Part shown: positions 39,039 to 48,180 of the stretch, piece by piece
Position numbering within the stretch: the stretch's first letter is position 1
How the letters are laid out: every line of letters starts with the position of its first letter
From: Curvibacter sp.
GTDB taxonomy: Bacteria; Pseudomonadota; Gammaproteobacteria; Burkholderiales; Burkholderiaceae_C
Assembly: GCA_004293725.1 (NCBI GenBank)
Contig: REAW01000010.1
Coordinates: 62,001-126,000, forward strand
Reading direction: 5' to 3'
Length of the DNA stretch: 64,000 nucleotides
The notes under the pieces: generated by a model
Databases searched by the model: none
Seen by the model: only the letters and a program-made list of their open reading frames with translations
Told to the model about the DNA's origin: nothing
Program-made: the position numbers and the translations under genes

Positions 39039-40412
39039 TTATGGCTCAGCAGTGAGTCGTATGTAGCGCTGGCGGGTAAGCCACATGGCAAGCCCCAACA
39101 ACAGCGCAACCGGCAAGGTCCACCACGCGCCGCCCAGCGCCTCCAACATCAAAAACCGGATTTGATGGCCGCCATCGGTGAATGAGGTGATTTGCCCCAA
39201 ACCGCTGGCGTCAAACGAAGGTGTGCCTTGTGCCAACTCGGTGTAGAGCGGCGCCATGTGGGATGAAACCAGCAAAAAGGTGATCACGACCGGAACCCCC
39301 GCCAGCACTGCCCGCACCACGTTGCCCCGAAACACCAAAACCGAGAGTGACATCACCGAAATCAGGTTCGACAAATCTCCCAACGGCAGCACCGTGTTGC
39401 CCGGAAGCACTAAAGCAATGACGATCGCCAATGCCATCAAAAGCAATCCGGTGATGACCACCGACTTGTGGTGCAACAAGAAACCCGTGTCCATTGCTAC
39501 GACCAACTGTCCCCGTGATGGAAAACGCCGCTCAACCTGCGCGCGCAGCGCACTGGTAATCGGGATCATGGCCTCGCCTATCAGGCCTGCACTTTTGGGG
39601 AGGATGAACATCACGGCTGCAATGTGCACCCCAAGCTCCAGCGTCTCTTTCAATCCATAACCCGCCGCGATGGCAAGTGCCAGACCCATGAGCAGCCCGA
39701 TCATCATGGGCTCACCCGCAAAGGTGAGAAACACATTGCTTTGCCCGGCATGCGCCGCATCGAGCTCCTTCTGCGGGTTGTAGGTCCAGCGGCGTAGTCC
39801 TGGTACGCGGTCCAACAGCCAGTCTACAGACACAAAGTAGGGCAGTAATCCGTTGACAGAAACCGGTGATACCGCAATGCCCTTGAGCCCTGTTTCACGC
39901 TCCACATCCGGCGCATTCCACTCGGTCATTTTGAAACAATAAACAGCGAGTGCCAGCGTGGCCGCCATGCCCACCCACCATTGGCCGCTCACGGTCATCG
40001 CCAGAGCCCCCATCAGTGCGAAATGCCAGTAGTTCCAGATGTCGATGTAGATGGCACGTGTCCAGCCCAAGGCGAGCATGGCGATGTTGAGGGCCAAAAC
40101 GACGGGGATAGAAATGGCCGCCAATGGGGAGGCCCAGGTAATGGCCGCCAGCGGCAACCAGCCGACGTCCAAAACCGGAAAGTGCAGCCCGCGCGCTTGC
40201 GATAGCTGTTGCACCGCGGGGCTGATGTTTGCCACAAAGAAGTTGAAGGCAATAAACACGCCGGCAAAACCTGCTGCCAGCGCCACTGTGCTCAGTACGG
40301 CCTGACGCACAGGCACGCGTGCCGCCAACGCGATCAGCAGCATCAGGATGGGCAGCATGACGTATGCCTTGAAGCTGAAGAACGCGGTGATCAAAGTTTG
40401 CAATGTGTTCAT
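39039..40412 (-). CDS. GatC-type (galactitol family) PTS EIIC permease, no EIIA/EIIB nearby
   Basis: LPILMLLIALAARVPVRQAVLSTVALAAGF...ILPKSAGLIGEAMIPI...LPLGDLSNLISVMSL. Confidence 0.8.
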   Translation of the reverse strand: MNTLQTLITAFFSFKAYVMLPILMLLIALAARVPVRQAVLSTVALAAGFAGVFIAFNFFVANISPAVQQLSQARGLHFPVLDVGWLPLAAITWASPLAAISIPVVLALNIAMLALGWTRAIYIDIWNYWHFALMGALAMTVSGQWWVGMAATLALAVYCFKMTEWNAPDVERETGLKGIAVSPVSVNGLLPYFVSVDWLLDRVPGLRRWTYNPQKELDAAHAGQSNVFLTFAGEPMMIGLLMGLALAIAAGYGLKETLELGVHIAAVMFILPKSAGLIGEAMIPITSALRAQVERRFPSRGQLVVAMDTGFLLHHKSVVITGLLLMALAIVIALVLPGNTVLPLGDLSNLISVMSLSVLVFRGNVVRAVLAGVPVVITFLLVSSHMAPLYTELAQGTPSFDASGLGQITSFTDGGHQIRFLMLEALGGAWWTLPVALLLGLAMWLTRQRYIRLTAEP

Positions 40413-40487
40413 TCGAACCTATTTGTTTCGCATGGTGTTCGAGTCAGGCCCACAAACCTCTGCATTTCGTCGACATCTACAAAGCAA

Positions 40488-40509
40488 AACGGGAGCCGAA
40501 GCTCCCGTT
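40488..40509 (-). terminator. Hairpin terminator after PEP-CTERM gene 2
   Basis: AACGGGAGC CGAA GCTCCCGTT. Confidence 0.75.
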
Positions 40510-40527
40510 ATTGTGCGTTGCTGAAGC

Positions 40528-41148
40528 TTAAGCTTGCTTGGCTTTGCGACGGCGTGCGATGGCACCCATCAGGCCCAGGCCAGCCAGCATCATGGCGTAG
40601 GTTTCGGGCTCTGGAACCGCTGTCACCATGGCTGATTTGATGCCCCAACCTTCGTCGCTCAAAGGTTGTCCACCGTAATTCAAAGCACCTGGCGCAGAGT
40701 AGGCGAAGGTGAAAGTATTGACACCCGCCAACAAGTTAAAGCGCAACCCGCTGATGGTGGTGGTACCACCGTTCCAGCCAATGGCGGTTCCGGGATTCAC
40801 GCCATTTTGGTTCACAGTGACCGCTGTAGCGCCACCAAACGACGTGTCCGATGTACCGCCGCCACCCAAATTGAAGGAACCTGTAATGGCAGAACCGCCA
40901 TTAATAGACAAGGACAACACGTCGCGGTAGGAGTTGTTGCCATCCAGCGACCTGAAGCCTTGAACCACAAAGTCCAAAGTTGCCATGGCGTCAGCTACCG
41001 ATGCATTCACCGTCGCTACAAAAGAACCTGGGTTTGCAAGCGGGCCAGATTGCAGACCCACCAAGCTGTACGTTGCAGCCTGTGCGGAGCCCAAGCCCAG
41101 CGCCAAAGTTGCTGCTAGTGCCGCTACTAATTTTTTAAAAGACATCAA
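40528..41148 (-). CDS. PEP-CTERM sorting domain protein 2
   Basis: Signal peptide; C-terminal VPEPETYAMMLAGLGLMGAIARRRKAKQA. Confidence 0.94.
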   Translation of the reverse strand: MMSFKKLVAALAATLALGLGSAQAATYSLVGLQSGPLANPGSFVATVNASVADAMATLDFVVQGFRSLDGNNSYRDVLSLSINGGSAITGSFNLGGGGTSDTSFGGATAVTVNQNGVNPGTAIGWNGGTTTISGLRFNLLAGVNTFTFAYSAPGALNYGGQPLSDEGWGIKSAMVTAVPEPETYAMMLAGLGLMGAIARRRKAKQA

Positions 41149-41242
41149 TCACTCCCTTGTTTGTTTAGTCACATGAGGACAATTTTTTGTCCTTGCGAGT
41201 AGTGTGACTCGTGTTCATGCCATGTCCAATAGCCCGTTTGGA

Positions 41243-41932
41243 CTAATCGATGGCGGTGGCGCGGCGGCTTGTTGAAGGCTTCTTGACCACACACGCCGCG
41301 CGCAAAAACTGGCCGGCCACAAAGATGTCGCGCTCTACCGCGCGGCGCACGGCGGCGCTGTCGCGCTTGAGCAGGGCTTGCACCAAGTCGTCGTGCGCGT
41401 CGTTGAGCACGGCGCTGGCATCCGGGGTGTCAAAAAGGCGGTTGGAGATGGGGCCGGCGCGCAGCCACAGGGTGTCTATCAGTTGAAACAGCAGGGACGA
41501 GCCTGCGGCCTTGTAGAGCAGCACATGGAAGTCTTCGTTGATGTCCAGGTAGCGCTTGGCATCACCCATCTGCAGGGCGGCGGCCATGTCAGCGCTCCAG
41601 CTTTGCAGCGTGGCAATCTGCGCGGCATCCAACCGCAGGCTGCCGCGCTCGGCGGCTTCGCCCTCCAGCATCATGCGCATCTGCAGCAGGTCATCAAATT
41701 CGGGCAACGAGAGTCGTGGCACGGTCATCCCGGCATTGGGCACATTGATGAGCGCTCCCTCGGCGGACAACCGCTGCAAAGCCGCGCGCACCGGCATTTG
41801 CCCCACGCCCATGTCGGCGGCTACGTTGCGGATCTTGAGCCGCTCGCCGGGCAGAAAGCGGCCCACCGTGATCCACTGCCGCAGCGTGGTGTAGGCGCGG
41901 TCTTGGTCGGTGCTGGTAGCTGGTGCCGTCAT
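41243..41932 (-). CDS. GntR-family regulator (FCD/FadR subfamily)
   Basis: GERLKIRNVAADMGVGQMPVRAALQRLSAEGALINVPNAGMTV; FCD-like C-domain. Confidence 0.92.
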   Translation of the reverse strand: MTAPATSTDQDRAYTTLRQWITVGRFLPGERLKIRNVAADMGVGQMPVRAALQRLSAEGALINVPNAGMTVPRLSLPEFDDLLQMRMMLEGEAAERGSLRLDAAQIATLQSWSADMAAALQMGDAKRYLDINEDFHVLLYKAAGSSLLFQLIDTLWLRAGPISNRLFDTPDASAVLNDAHDDLVQALLKRDSAAVRRAVERDIFVAGQFLRAACVVKKPSTSRRATAID

Positions 41933-43296
41933 GGCGAGATGGTGTCCTGCACAAAGCCATCCATTCCGGCCACCAGGCGGTCCACATCGTCGGCGGTGGT
42001 GTCGGGGCACACCAGCATCATGTTGTGAAACGGGGTGATCACCAGGCCCCGGTTCAGCAGGTAGAGGTGGATGTTTTGTTCCAGCGCCGGGTTCAAGATG
42101 CGGTCGGCCTCGCTGCCGTTGCGCGGCGGTGTGGGTGTGAACTGGAACTCGGTGCGCGCGCCCACTTGCGTTACGCACCAGCCCAAGTTGTGCCGCGCAA
42201 TCATGGCGCGCAGGCTTTCCGCCAAGCGGGTCGCCAGCGTGAACATGTGTGCGTAGGCCGCGTCGGTCATCACCTCCGCCAGGTTGGCGCGCATGGCAGC
42301 CATAGTGAGCAAGTTCGCGGTCAGCGTGGTGCCTATGCCGCTGTGGCCGGGCGGTGCGTTGCGCTTGGCGGCTTCCGCACGCGCGGCGGCCTCGGCGCTA
42401 AAGCCATACACCGCGCAGGGTACGCCACCTGCAATGGGTTTGCCCAGCACCAGCAAATCGGGCTGCAAGCCGTGGGCACGGGTGTAGCCGCCGGGGCCGG
42501 TGCTGATGGTGTGGGTTTCGTCGATCAGCAGCAGCGTGCCGTAGCGGCGGCACAGCGCCTGCGCCGCTTCCCAAAAGCCGGGCTCGGGCAGCACCATGCC
42601 AATGTTGGTCATGGCAGGCTCTGCCAGCAGGCAGGCTACCTGGCCGTCGGCCAGTGCAGCTTCCAGCGCGGCCAGGTCGTTGAATTCCACGCTGCGGGTG
42701 GTGCGGGTGATGTCCACCACCTGGCCCAGCAGGCTGTCGCGCGTGCGGGGCTGGCCGTCCACCAGGTCCACAAACACATCGTCCACGGTGCCGTGGTAGC
42801 AGCCATTGAAGATCAGCACCTGCGTGCGCGCCGTGAGCGCACGCGCCCAGCGGATGGCAAAGCGGTTGGCGTCAGACGCCGACAACGCAAACTGCCACAC
42901 CGGCAGCCCGAAGCGGCGAGCCAGCTCCTCGGCCACCCACACGCCGTCCTCACCGGGCAGCATGGTGGTAATGCCTTGCGCTCCTTGTGCCGCAATGGCG
43001 CGCGCCACAGCCGGCGGGCTGTGGCCAAACATGGCGCCCGTGTCACCCAGACAAAAGTCCACATAGTGGTGGCCATCGGCGTCGGTCAGCCGCGCGCCCT
43101 GCGCGTGGGCCAGATGCAGCGGGAAGGGGGTGGACCAGTCGCTCATCCAGTGCAGGGGCACGCCAAACATCAGGTGCTTGGCAGCCCGTTGCGACAGGGC
43201 GTGCGACGTGGTGTTGGCAGCCGCATAGGCGGCACGCTCGCGCTCGCGCACGGCGGTCAGGCGTTGGGGGTCCAGGTGGCGGTAAGGCAGGGTCAT
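41929..43296 (-). CDS. class III (PLP) aminotransferase
   Basis: VDFCLGDTGAMFGHSPPAVARAI; LLIDETHT; DLLVLGKPIAGGVPCAVYG. Confidence 0.93.
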   Translation of the reverse strand: MTLPYRHLDPQRLTAVRERERAAYAAANTTSHALSQRAAKHLMFGVPLHWMSDWSTPFPLHLAHAQGARLTDADGHHYVDFCLGDTGAMFGHSPPAVARAIAAQGAQGITTMLPGEDGVWVAEELARRFGLPVWQFALSASDANRFAIRWARALTARTQVLIFNGCYHGTVDDVFVDLVDGQPRTRDSLLGQVVDITRTTRSVEFNDLAALEAALADGQVACLLAEPAMTNIGMVLPEPGFWEAAQALCRRYGTLLLIDETHTISTGPGGYTRAHGLQPDLLVLGKPIAGGVPCAVYGFSAEAAARAEAAKRNAPPGHSGIGTTLTANLLTMAAMRANLAEVMTDAAYAHMFTLATRLAESLRAMIARHNLGWCVTQVGARTEFQFTPTPPRNGSEADRILNPALEQNIHLYLLNRGLVITPFHNMMLVCPDTTADDVDRLVAGMDGFVQDTISP

Positions 43297-43310
43297 GGCA
43301 AGGCTCCCGT

Positions 43311-44651
43311 TTACACCAGCAACAGCAGGTGTTCACGCTCCCAGGAGCTGATCACGCGGTTATAGGTGGCGTACTCCAGCTCTTTCACGGCGCAAAACGC
43401 GTCTACAAAACCAGAGCCCAGCACCTCGCGCATGGGCTCGCAGCTGCGCATGGAAGCAATCGCGTCTTCCAGATGGCGGGGCAGTTCGTGGCTTACGTTC
43501 CAGGCGCTGTCGGTGGTGGGGGCGCTGGGCTTCAGGCCCTCGGTCATGCCCAGGTAGCAGCAGGCCAGCGTGGCCGCCATGGCGAGGTAGGGGTTCACGT
43601 CCACGCCGGGCACCCGGTTTTCTACCCGGCGGTTGGCGGGGCTGGACTTGGGGATGCGGATGCCGCAGGTGCGGTTGTCATGCCCCCAACGCACATTGAT
43701 GGGCGCCGACATAAAGGGCGAGAGCCGCCGGTACGAATTCACATACGGCGCAAACATGGGCATGAGCTGCGGAATGTAGGCCTGCAGCCCCGCAATGCAC
43801 TGGCCGAACAGCGGGCTGGCCGAGCCATCGGGCAGGCTGAAAATGTTGTTGCCGTCCGCATCCAGAATGCTCTGGTGAATGTGCATGGCGCTGCCCGGCT
43901 CCTGCTCCATGGGCTTGGCCATGAAGGTGGCAAAAATGCCGTGGCGCAGCGCCGTCTCGCGCACCGTGCGCTTGAACAAAAACACCCGGTCCGCCAACTC
44001 CAGCGCATTGCCGTGGCTGAAGTTGATTTCCATCTGGCCGGGGCCGGCCTCGTGAATCAGGGTCTCCACGCCCAAGTTGTGCTGCTTGCAGAAACTGGAC
44101 AGCTCCATAAAGAAGGGGTCGAAGTCGTTGACCGCGTCAATGGAGTAGCTTTGCCGCCCGGCCTCGGGCTTGCCGGTGCGGCCCAGCGGCGGCTGTAGGG
44201 GCTCGTGCGGGTTTTGCTGGCGCGCCACCAGATAAAACTCCATCTCGGGGGCCACCACCGGCGACCAGCCGCGTGCCTCAAACTGTTTGAGCACGCGGCG
44301 CAACACGCCGCGCGGCGAAATCTGCACCGGGCTGCCGTCCCACTCCTGGCAGTCGTGGATCACCACCGCCACCGGCTCGGCCGCCCAGGGCACCACGCGA
44401 GCGGTGCTCACATCGGGCAGGCACACCATGTCGGGGTCTGTGTCGCCCACATAGGGGCCGTTGTCGGGCTGCTGGCCATTCACGGTGTTGAGCAGCACGC
44501 TCTTGGGAATGCGCATTTCCCCCGCTGCCAGAAACAGGTCGCGCGGCAGGATCTTGCCGCGCGCAATACCCGTCATGTCGGGGATGACGCACTCCACCTC
44601 GTGGATGCGGTGCTGGGTCAAGAAAGCTTCAATGGCGCTGGGGGTGGACAT
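43311..44651 (-). CDS. glutamine synthetase family protein (PuuA/GlnA-like)
   Basis: VVAPEMEFYLV; HEAGPGQMEINFSHGNALELADR; NPYLAMAATLACCYLGM. Confidence 0.93.
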   Translation of the reverse strand: MSTPSAIEAFLTQHRIHEVECVIPDMTGIARGKILPRDLFLAAGEMRIPKSVLLNTVNGQQPDNGPYVGDTDPDMVCLPDVSTARVVPWAAEPVAVVIHDCQEWDGSPVQISPRGVLRRVLKQFEARGWSPVVAPEMEFYLVARQQNPHEPLQPPLGRTGKPEAGRQSYSIDAVNDFDPFFMELSSFCKQHNLGVETLIHEAGPGQMEINFSHGNALELADRVFLFKRTVRETALRHGIFATFMAKPMEQEPGSAMHIHQSILDADGNNIFSLPDGSASPLFGQCIAGLQAYIPQLMPMFAPYVNSYRRLSPFMSAPINVRWGHDNRTCGIRIPKSSPANRRVENRVPGVDVNPYLAMAATLACCYLGMTEGLKPSAPTTDSAWNVSHELPRHLEDAIASMRSCEPMREVLGSGFVDAFCAVKELEYATYNRVISSWEREHLLLLV

Positions 44652-44698
44652 GGGTGTGGCCGGGAGTGGAGATGGCCAAATTCTAGTGCGACTTCTAA

Positions 44699-44765
44699 TT
44701 TGTGATCACAAACCGAAGAAATTTATCGAAAAATACGAAATATGGCAGTTTTGTGATCGAAAAAA
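44699..44765. promoter_or_regulatory. candidate GntR-type operators upstream of the GS-like operon
   Basis: Perfect palindrome TTTGTGATCACAAA at 44699-44712 and related TTTTGTGATCGAAAA at 44749. Confidence 0.55.
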
Positions 44766-44884
44766 GCAAAAGCTAGTGCCCGCCCAGTGGCCAGCTAGAC
44801 GCCCATTCCCACTTCCTGTTTTGTTCCATGTCCCGGTTGCGGCGGTGGTGCACAAATGCGACGCATGGCGACCCGCTACCAACC

Positions 44885-45793
44885 TCAAGCAGCGGACAGT
44901 GCCAGGATTGCTGCGGCGCCGCAAAGGCATACCGCTAGATGCAGGGCGCTCCAGAGCAGGTAGCGTCGGCGCAAGGTGTGGGGTGCCAGGGGAGACAGAA
45001 GGAACAAGCGTCCGTCTTGCGGTGCACGCATGACGTGCACACCAGGCTGTGCGCGGATGTGGCGGTGCTCCTTTTCTACCGTGCGGGTTGCCAAGCGGCG
45101 GGCCAGCTCCCATTCCTGCACGTCAACCTGGCCATCGCGGTTGAGGTCAAAGCGGCGGCGCTGTTCAGTGCGGTCTTGCTTCCAGTTGGAGAGCAGGGCG
45201 TTGACATCTTCGCGCAGGCTCAAAACAGAGTGCGCTCCGCCCACCGTTGTGAAATCACCCAGTGCATAGAGGGTGCGTCCGCCGTGCAGGATTTCTTCCA
45301 CATGCTTGGTATGTTCTGCGTAGCGGGTGCTAACTTCTGCGCCCATGACCTCGGCATGGTCGGGGTCGACCGTGCAAGCACCACTGCCGTCGTGGAGGTC
45401 AAACGTGGCACTGCTGACGCCGCTTTCGACTTCGCGCCATTCCTTGGCGCTGCTTTCACGCTCAAACACGCGGTAGCGGTACCAGATGCAGGGCGTGTTA
45501 CTGAACGGGCTCACGATCAGGTCGGTGGTGGTGGCGCGCCCGTGCAGCTCTACATAGCCCTGGGCAGCAGAGGAAATGCGAGAGGTTGCGATGTTGGCAA
45601 TCGCGCGTGCGCGTCGCAACGCTGCACCCCAGGCCAGCAGGCCTACTATGCTGGCGGCAGCTAGCGTCCAGAGTTGTGCATGTCCTGGGCCGAATTGGAA
45701 AACGGCGCCAATCGCCCCCAAATAAATGGCGGCCAGCAACCCATCCACACTCTGGCTGCGCACCCAGCGCAGGCTCGCCAGTTCCAAACTCAC
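44885..45793 (-). CDS. GIDE-domain membrane protein with embedded EF-hand
   Basis: Two N-terminal and one C-terminal TM; GIDE-like YVELHGRATTTDLIVSPFSNTPCIWYRYRVFER; EF-hand loop DLNRDGQVDVQE. Confidence 0.8.
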   Translation of the reverse strand: MSLELASLRWVRSQSVDGLLAAIYLGAIGAVFQFGPGHAQLWTLAAASIVGLLAWGAALRRARAIANIATSRISSAAQGYVELHGRATTTDLIVSPFSNTPCIWYRYRVFERESSAKEWREVESGVSSATFDLHDGSGACTVDPDHAEVMGAEVSTRYAEHTKHVEEILHGGRTLYALGDFTTVGGAHSVLSLREDVNALLSNWKQDRTEQRRRFDLNRDGQVDVQEWELARRLATRTVEKEHRHIRAQPGVHVMRAPQDGRLFLLSPLAPHTLRRRYLLWSALHLAVCLCGAAAILALSAA

Positions 45794-45824
45794 AGCGCGT
45801 CAGCGTTGGGTTTACCGTCTGCAA

Positions 45825-46391
45825 TCAGCTTTTAAAGCGCGCAGCCACGTCTACATCCTGCAGCTCTTCGGCAACAAATTTGAGCAATTCAAACCCCTTG
45901 AAGTTGAAAAACTTGGCAACCAGCACCCCGGGAAACTGCTCGATCCGCACGTTGTTGATGTTGACCGACTCGTTGTAAAACTCGCGGCGGTCTGCAATGT
46001 TGTTCTCCAGGCTGCTAATGCGCGACTGCAATTGCACAAACTGCTCACTGGCTTTCAGGTCCGGGTAGCTCTCGGCTAACGCGAATAGTTGCCCCAGGCC
46101 GCTGCGCAGTGCCGTCTCTGCCACGCCCAAGGCTCCTACGTTGTGCGCCTCGCGCGCCGACGACACCCGCGCACGGGCCTGGATTACCCGCTCCAGGGTC
46201 TCTTGCTCGTGCTGCATGTACTGTTTGCAGGTGTCGATCAGCTTGGGAAGCTCGTCGTGGCGCTGTTTGAGCAGCACATCAATATTGGCCCACGCTTTGG
46301 ACACTGCGTTCTTAACCTCTACCAGGCCGTTGTAGACGCTCACCAGGTAAAACAGGGCAACCGCAATCACGATCCAGAAAATGATGCTCAT
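45825..46391 (-). CDS. LemA family protein
   Basis: YNGLVEVKNAVSKAWANIDVLLKQRHDELPKLIDTCKQYMQHEQETLERV. Confidence 0.95.
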   Translation of the reverse strand: MSIIFWIVIAVALFYLVSVYNGLVEVKNAVSKAWANIDVLLKQRHDELPKLIDTCKQYMQHEQETLERVIQARARVSSAREAHNVGALGVAETALRSGLGQLFALAESYPDLKASEQFVQLQSRISSLENNIADRREFYNESVNINNVRIEQFPGVLVAKFFNFKGFELLKFVAEELQDVDVAARFKS

Positions 46392-46452
46392 GGCATTCCT
46401 CGCAACAAGGGTGGGGTTGGTCGCACTGTAAACCAGACGACAAGGCGCGGGC

Positions 46453-47265
46453 TTAAGCAGTACCGCGCTGTTTGAGATGCCGCTCAAGGCGGCGCAGCAG
46501 CAGCGACAGGGTAATGGTAAGCATCAGGTACAGCACCGCCACCACGTTGTAGGTTTCCACGGTCAGGAAGGAGCTGGACGCATACAGCTTGCCCAGCTGG
46601 GTGATGTCGCTCACGCCCAGCACCGATACCAGCGAAGAGTCTTTCACCATGGCAATGAAGTCATTGCCCAGCACTGGTAACACGCGGCGAAAGGCCTGAG
46701 GCCACACCACCAGCCGGAACGTGAGCCAGCGGTTCAGGCCGATAGCTTGGGCCGCTTCAATCTGCGCGCGTTCCACACTTTGCAAGCCCGCGCGGAACAC
46801 CTCGGCCAGAAAGGCGCTGTAGGCCAGCGCCAGCGCCACAATGCCGCGCACGGTGTTCGATACATCGCGCACCTGAATATCTGGCAGCCACTCTTTGGCG
46901 ATCCAGCCCTCACAAGCCCACTGGTACAGGTTCACCACCGCGGGCGCGCCCACAAAAGTCACATACAGCAAGATCACCAGCGCAGGCAGGCCGCGTATCA
47001 CCTCAATGTAGAAGCGCGCACTCTGGCGCAGCCACACCTGTTTGGAGCGGCTGGCCAGTGCCAGCAACAAACCGATGCTGGCGGCCAGCGTGAAGCTGAT
47101 GACCGCCACATAGACAGTGGTCCACAGACCTTCGGCCAGCGTCTGGAAGATGAAGGCATAGCGCCCGTCGGCAATGGCCAGCGCCACAAAAGCAGCGCTG
47201 ATCAGGCCCAGGGCGATCAGCCAGTACGGGCGCTCGGACGACTCCGAGTCAACAAGAATCTGCAC
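46453..47265 (-). CDS. amino acid ABC transporter permease
   Basis: HisM-type EAAQAIGLNRWLTFRLVVWPQAFRRVLPVLGNDFIAMVKDSSLVSVLG. Confidence 0.94.
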   Translation of the reverse strand: MQILVDSESSERPYWLIALGLISAAFVALAIADGRYAFIFQTLAEGLWTTVYVAVISFTLAASIGLLLALASRSKQVWLRQSARFYIEVIRGLPALVILLYVTFVGAPAVVNLYQWACEGWIAKEWLPDIQVRDVSNTVRGIVALALAYSAFLAEVFRAGLQSVERAQIEAAQAIGLNRWLTFRLVVWPQAFRRVLPVLGNDFIAMVKDSSLVSVLGVSDITQLGKLYASSSFLTVETYNVVAVLYLMLTITLSLLLRRLERHLKQRGTA

Positions 47266-47281
47266 GAGGCAGCAATCTTGC

Positions 47282-48088
47282 TTATTGATTCAGTTTGTAG
47301 TCCACAAACCATTTCTGGTCGAACTTCTTGATCGTGCCGTCGGCCTTCATCTGCTTGAGCGCTGCATTCACAGGCTTCACCAGGTCCGAGCCCTTTTTGT
47401 AAATGAAGCCGAACTCTTCGCGCCCCATGGGCTTGCCCACCACCTTGTAGGTGTCGGGGAATGCCTTGACATAGCCTTGGGAAGAAACGCCATCGGTCAG
47501 CACGGTGTCCACGTCACCGGCTTTGAGCGCTTGCATGGACAGGCCGAAGGTCTCGTACAGCTTGATGCGTGGGTTCTTCTCGTTGCCGTCCAGCACTTCG
47601 TACACCGCGGTGTAGAAATTGGTGGTGCCACTTTGGGCGCCTACCAGCAGCTTGGCGTTGGCCTTGAAGGCCTTTGCATCGGTAAAGCGCTTCTCATTAG
47701 CGCGCACCATCATGAACTGCTCAGACACCATATAGGCGTCGGAAAAGTCCACCTGTTTCTTGCGGTCGTCCTTGATGGTGATGCCGTCCATGCCCACGTC
47801 GAACTGGCCTTTGCGCACGGCTTCGATCATGGTGTCCCAGCTGGTGAGCTTCCAGTCCACCTTGGCGTTGAGGCGCTTGGCAATCTCGTTGAACACGTCG
47901 TATTCCCAGCCCACGCTCTGGCCGGTTTTGGGGTCTTTGAAGTTCAGGGGCGGGTAGGCGTTTTCGGTCACGGCCACGATGGTGCGGCCCTTCAGGTCGG
48001 GCAGGGCTGCATCGGCTGCGTGCGCGGCGGAAACAGACAGAGCGGCCAGTACGGCACTGGCAATGACGAGGCGACGATGGATTGACAT
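47282..48088 (-). CDS. amino acid ABC transporter substrate-binding protein
   Basis: SBP family 3: YPPLNFKDPKTGQSVGWEYDVFNEIAKRLN. Confidence 0.94.
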   Translation of the reverse strand: MSIHRRLVIASAVLAALSVSAAHAADAALPDLKGRTIVAVTENAYPPLNFKDPKTGQSVGWEYDVFNEIAKRLNAKVDWKLTSWDTMIEAVRKGQFDVGMDGITIKDDRKKQVDFSDAYMVSEQFMMVRANEKRFTDAKAFKANAKLLVGAQSGTTNFYTAVYEVLDGNEKNPRIKLYETFGLSMQALKAGDVDTVLTDGVSSQGYVKAFPDTYKVVGKPMGREEFGFIYKKGSDLVKPVNAALKQMKADGTIKKFDQKWFVDYKLNQ

Positions 48089-48120
48089 GGCAAAGGCTCC
48101 AGTGAGTGCAAAAATACAGT

Positions 48121-48180
48121 ATATGGGCAGTTGGCGCCCGTGGGATCTGCGCAAACAGCTACAAAACTTATAGCGAAAAA
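48121..48180 (-). repeat. dispersed ~55-bp repeat, copy R7 (overlaps 3' end of the FAD oxidoreductase gene)
   Basis: Reverse strand: TTTTTCGCTATAAGTTTTGTAGCTGTTTGCGCAGATCCCACGGGCGCCAACTGCCCATAT. Confidence 0.68.

Noticed and set aside
41923-43365. 480-aa plus-strand ORF
   Set aside because: Antisense to the class III aminotransferase; high-GC shadow frame.
42987-44198. 403-aa plus-strand ORF
   Set aside because: Antisense to aminotransferase and glutamine synthetase-like genes.
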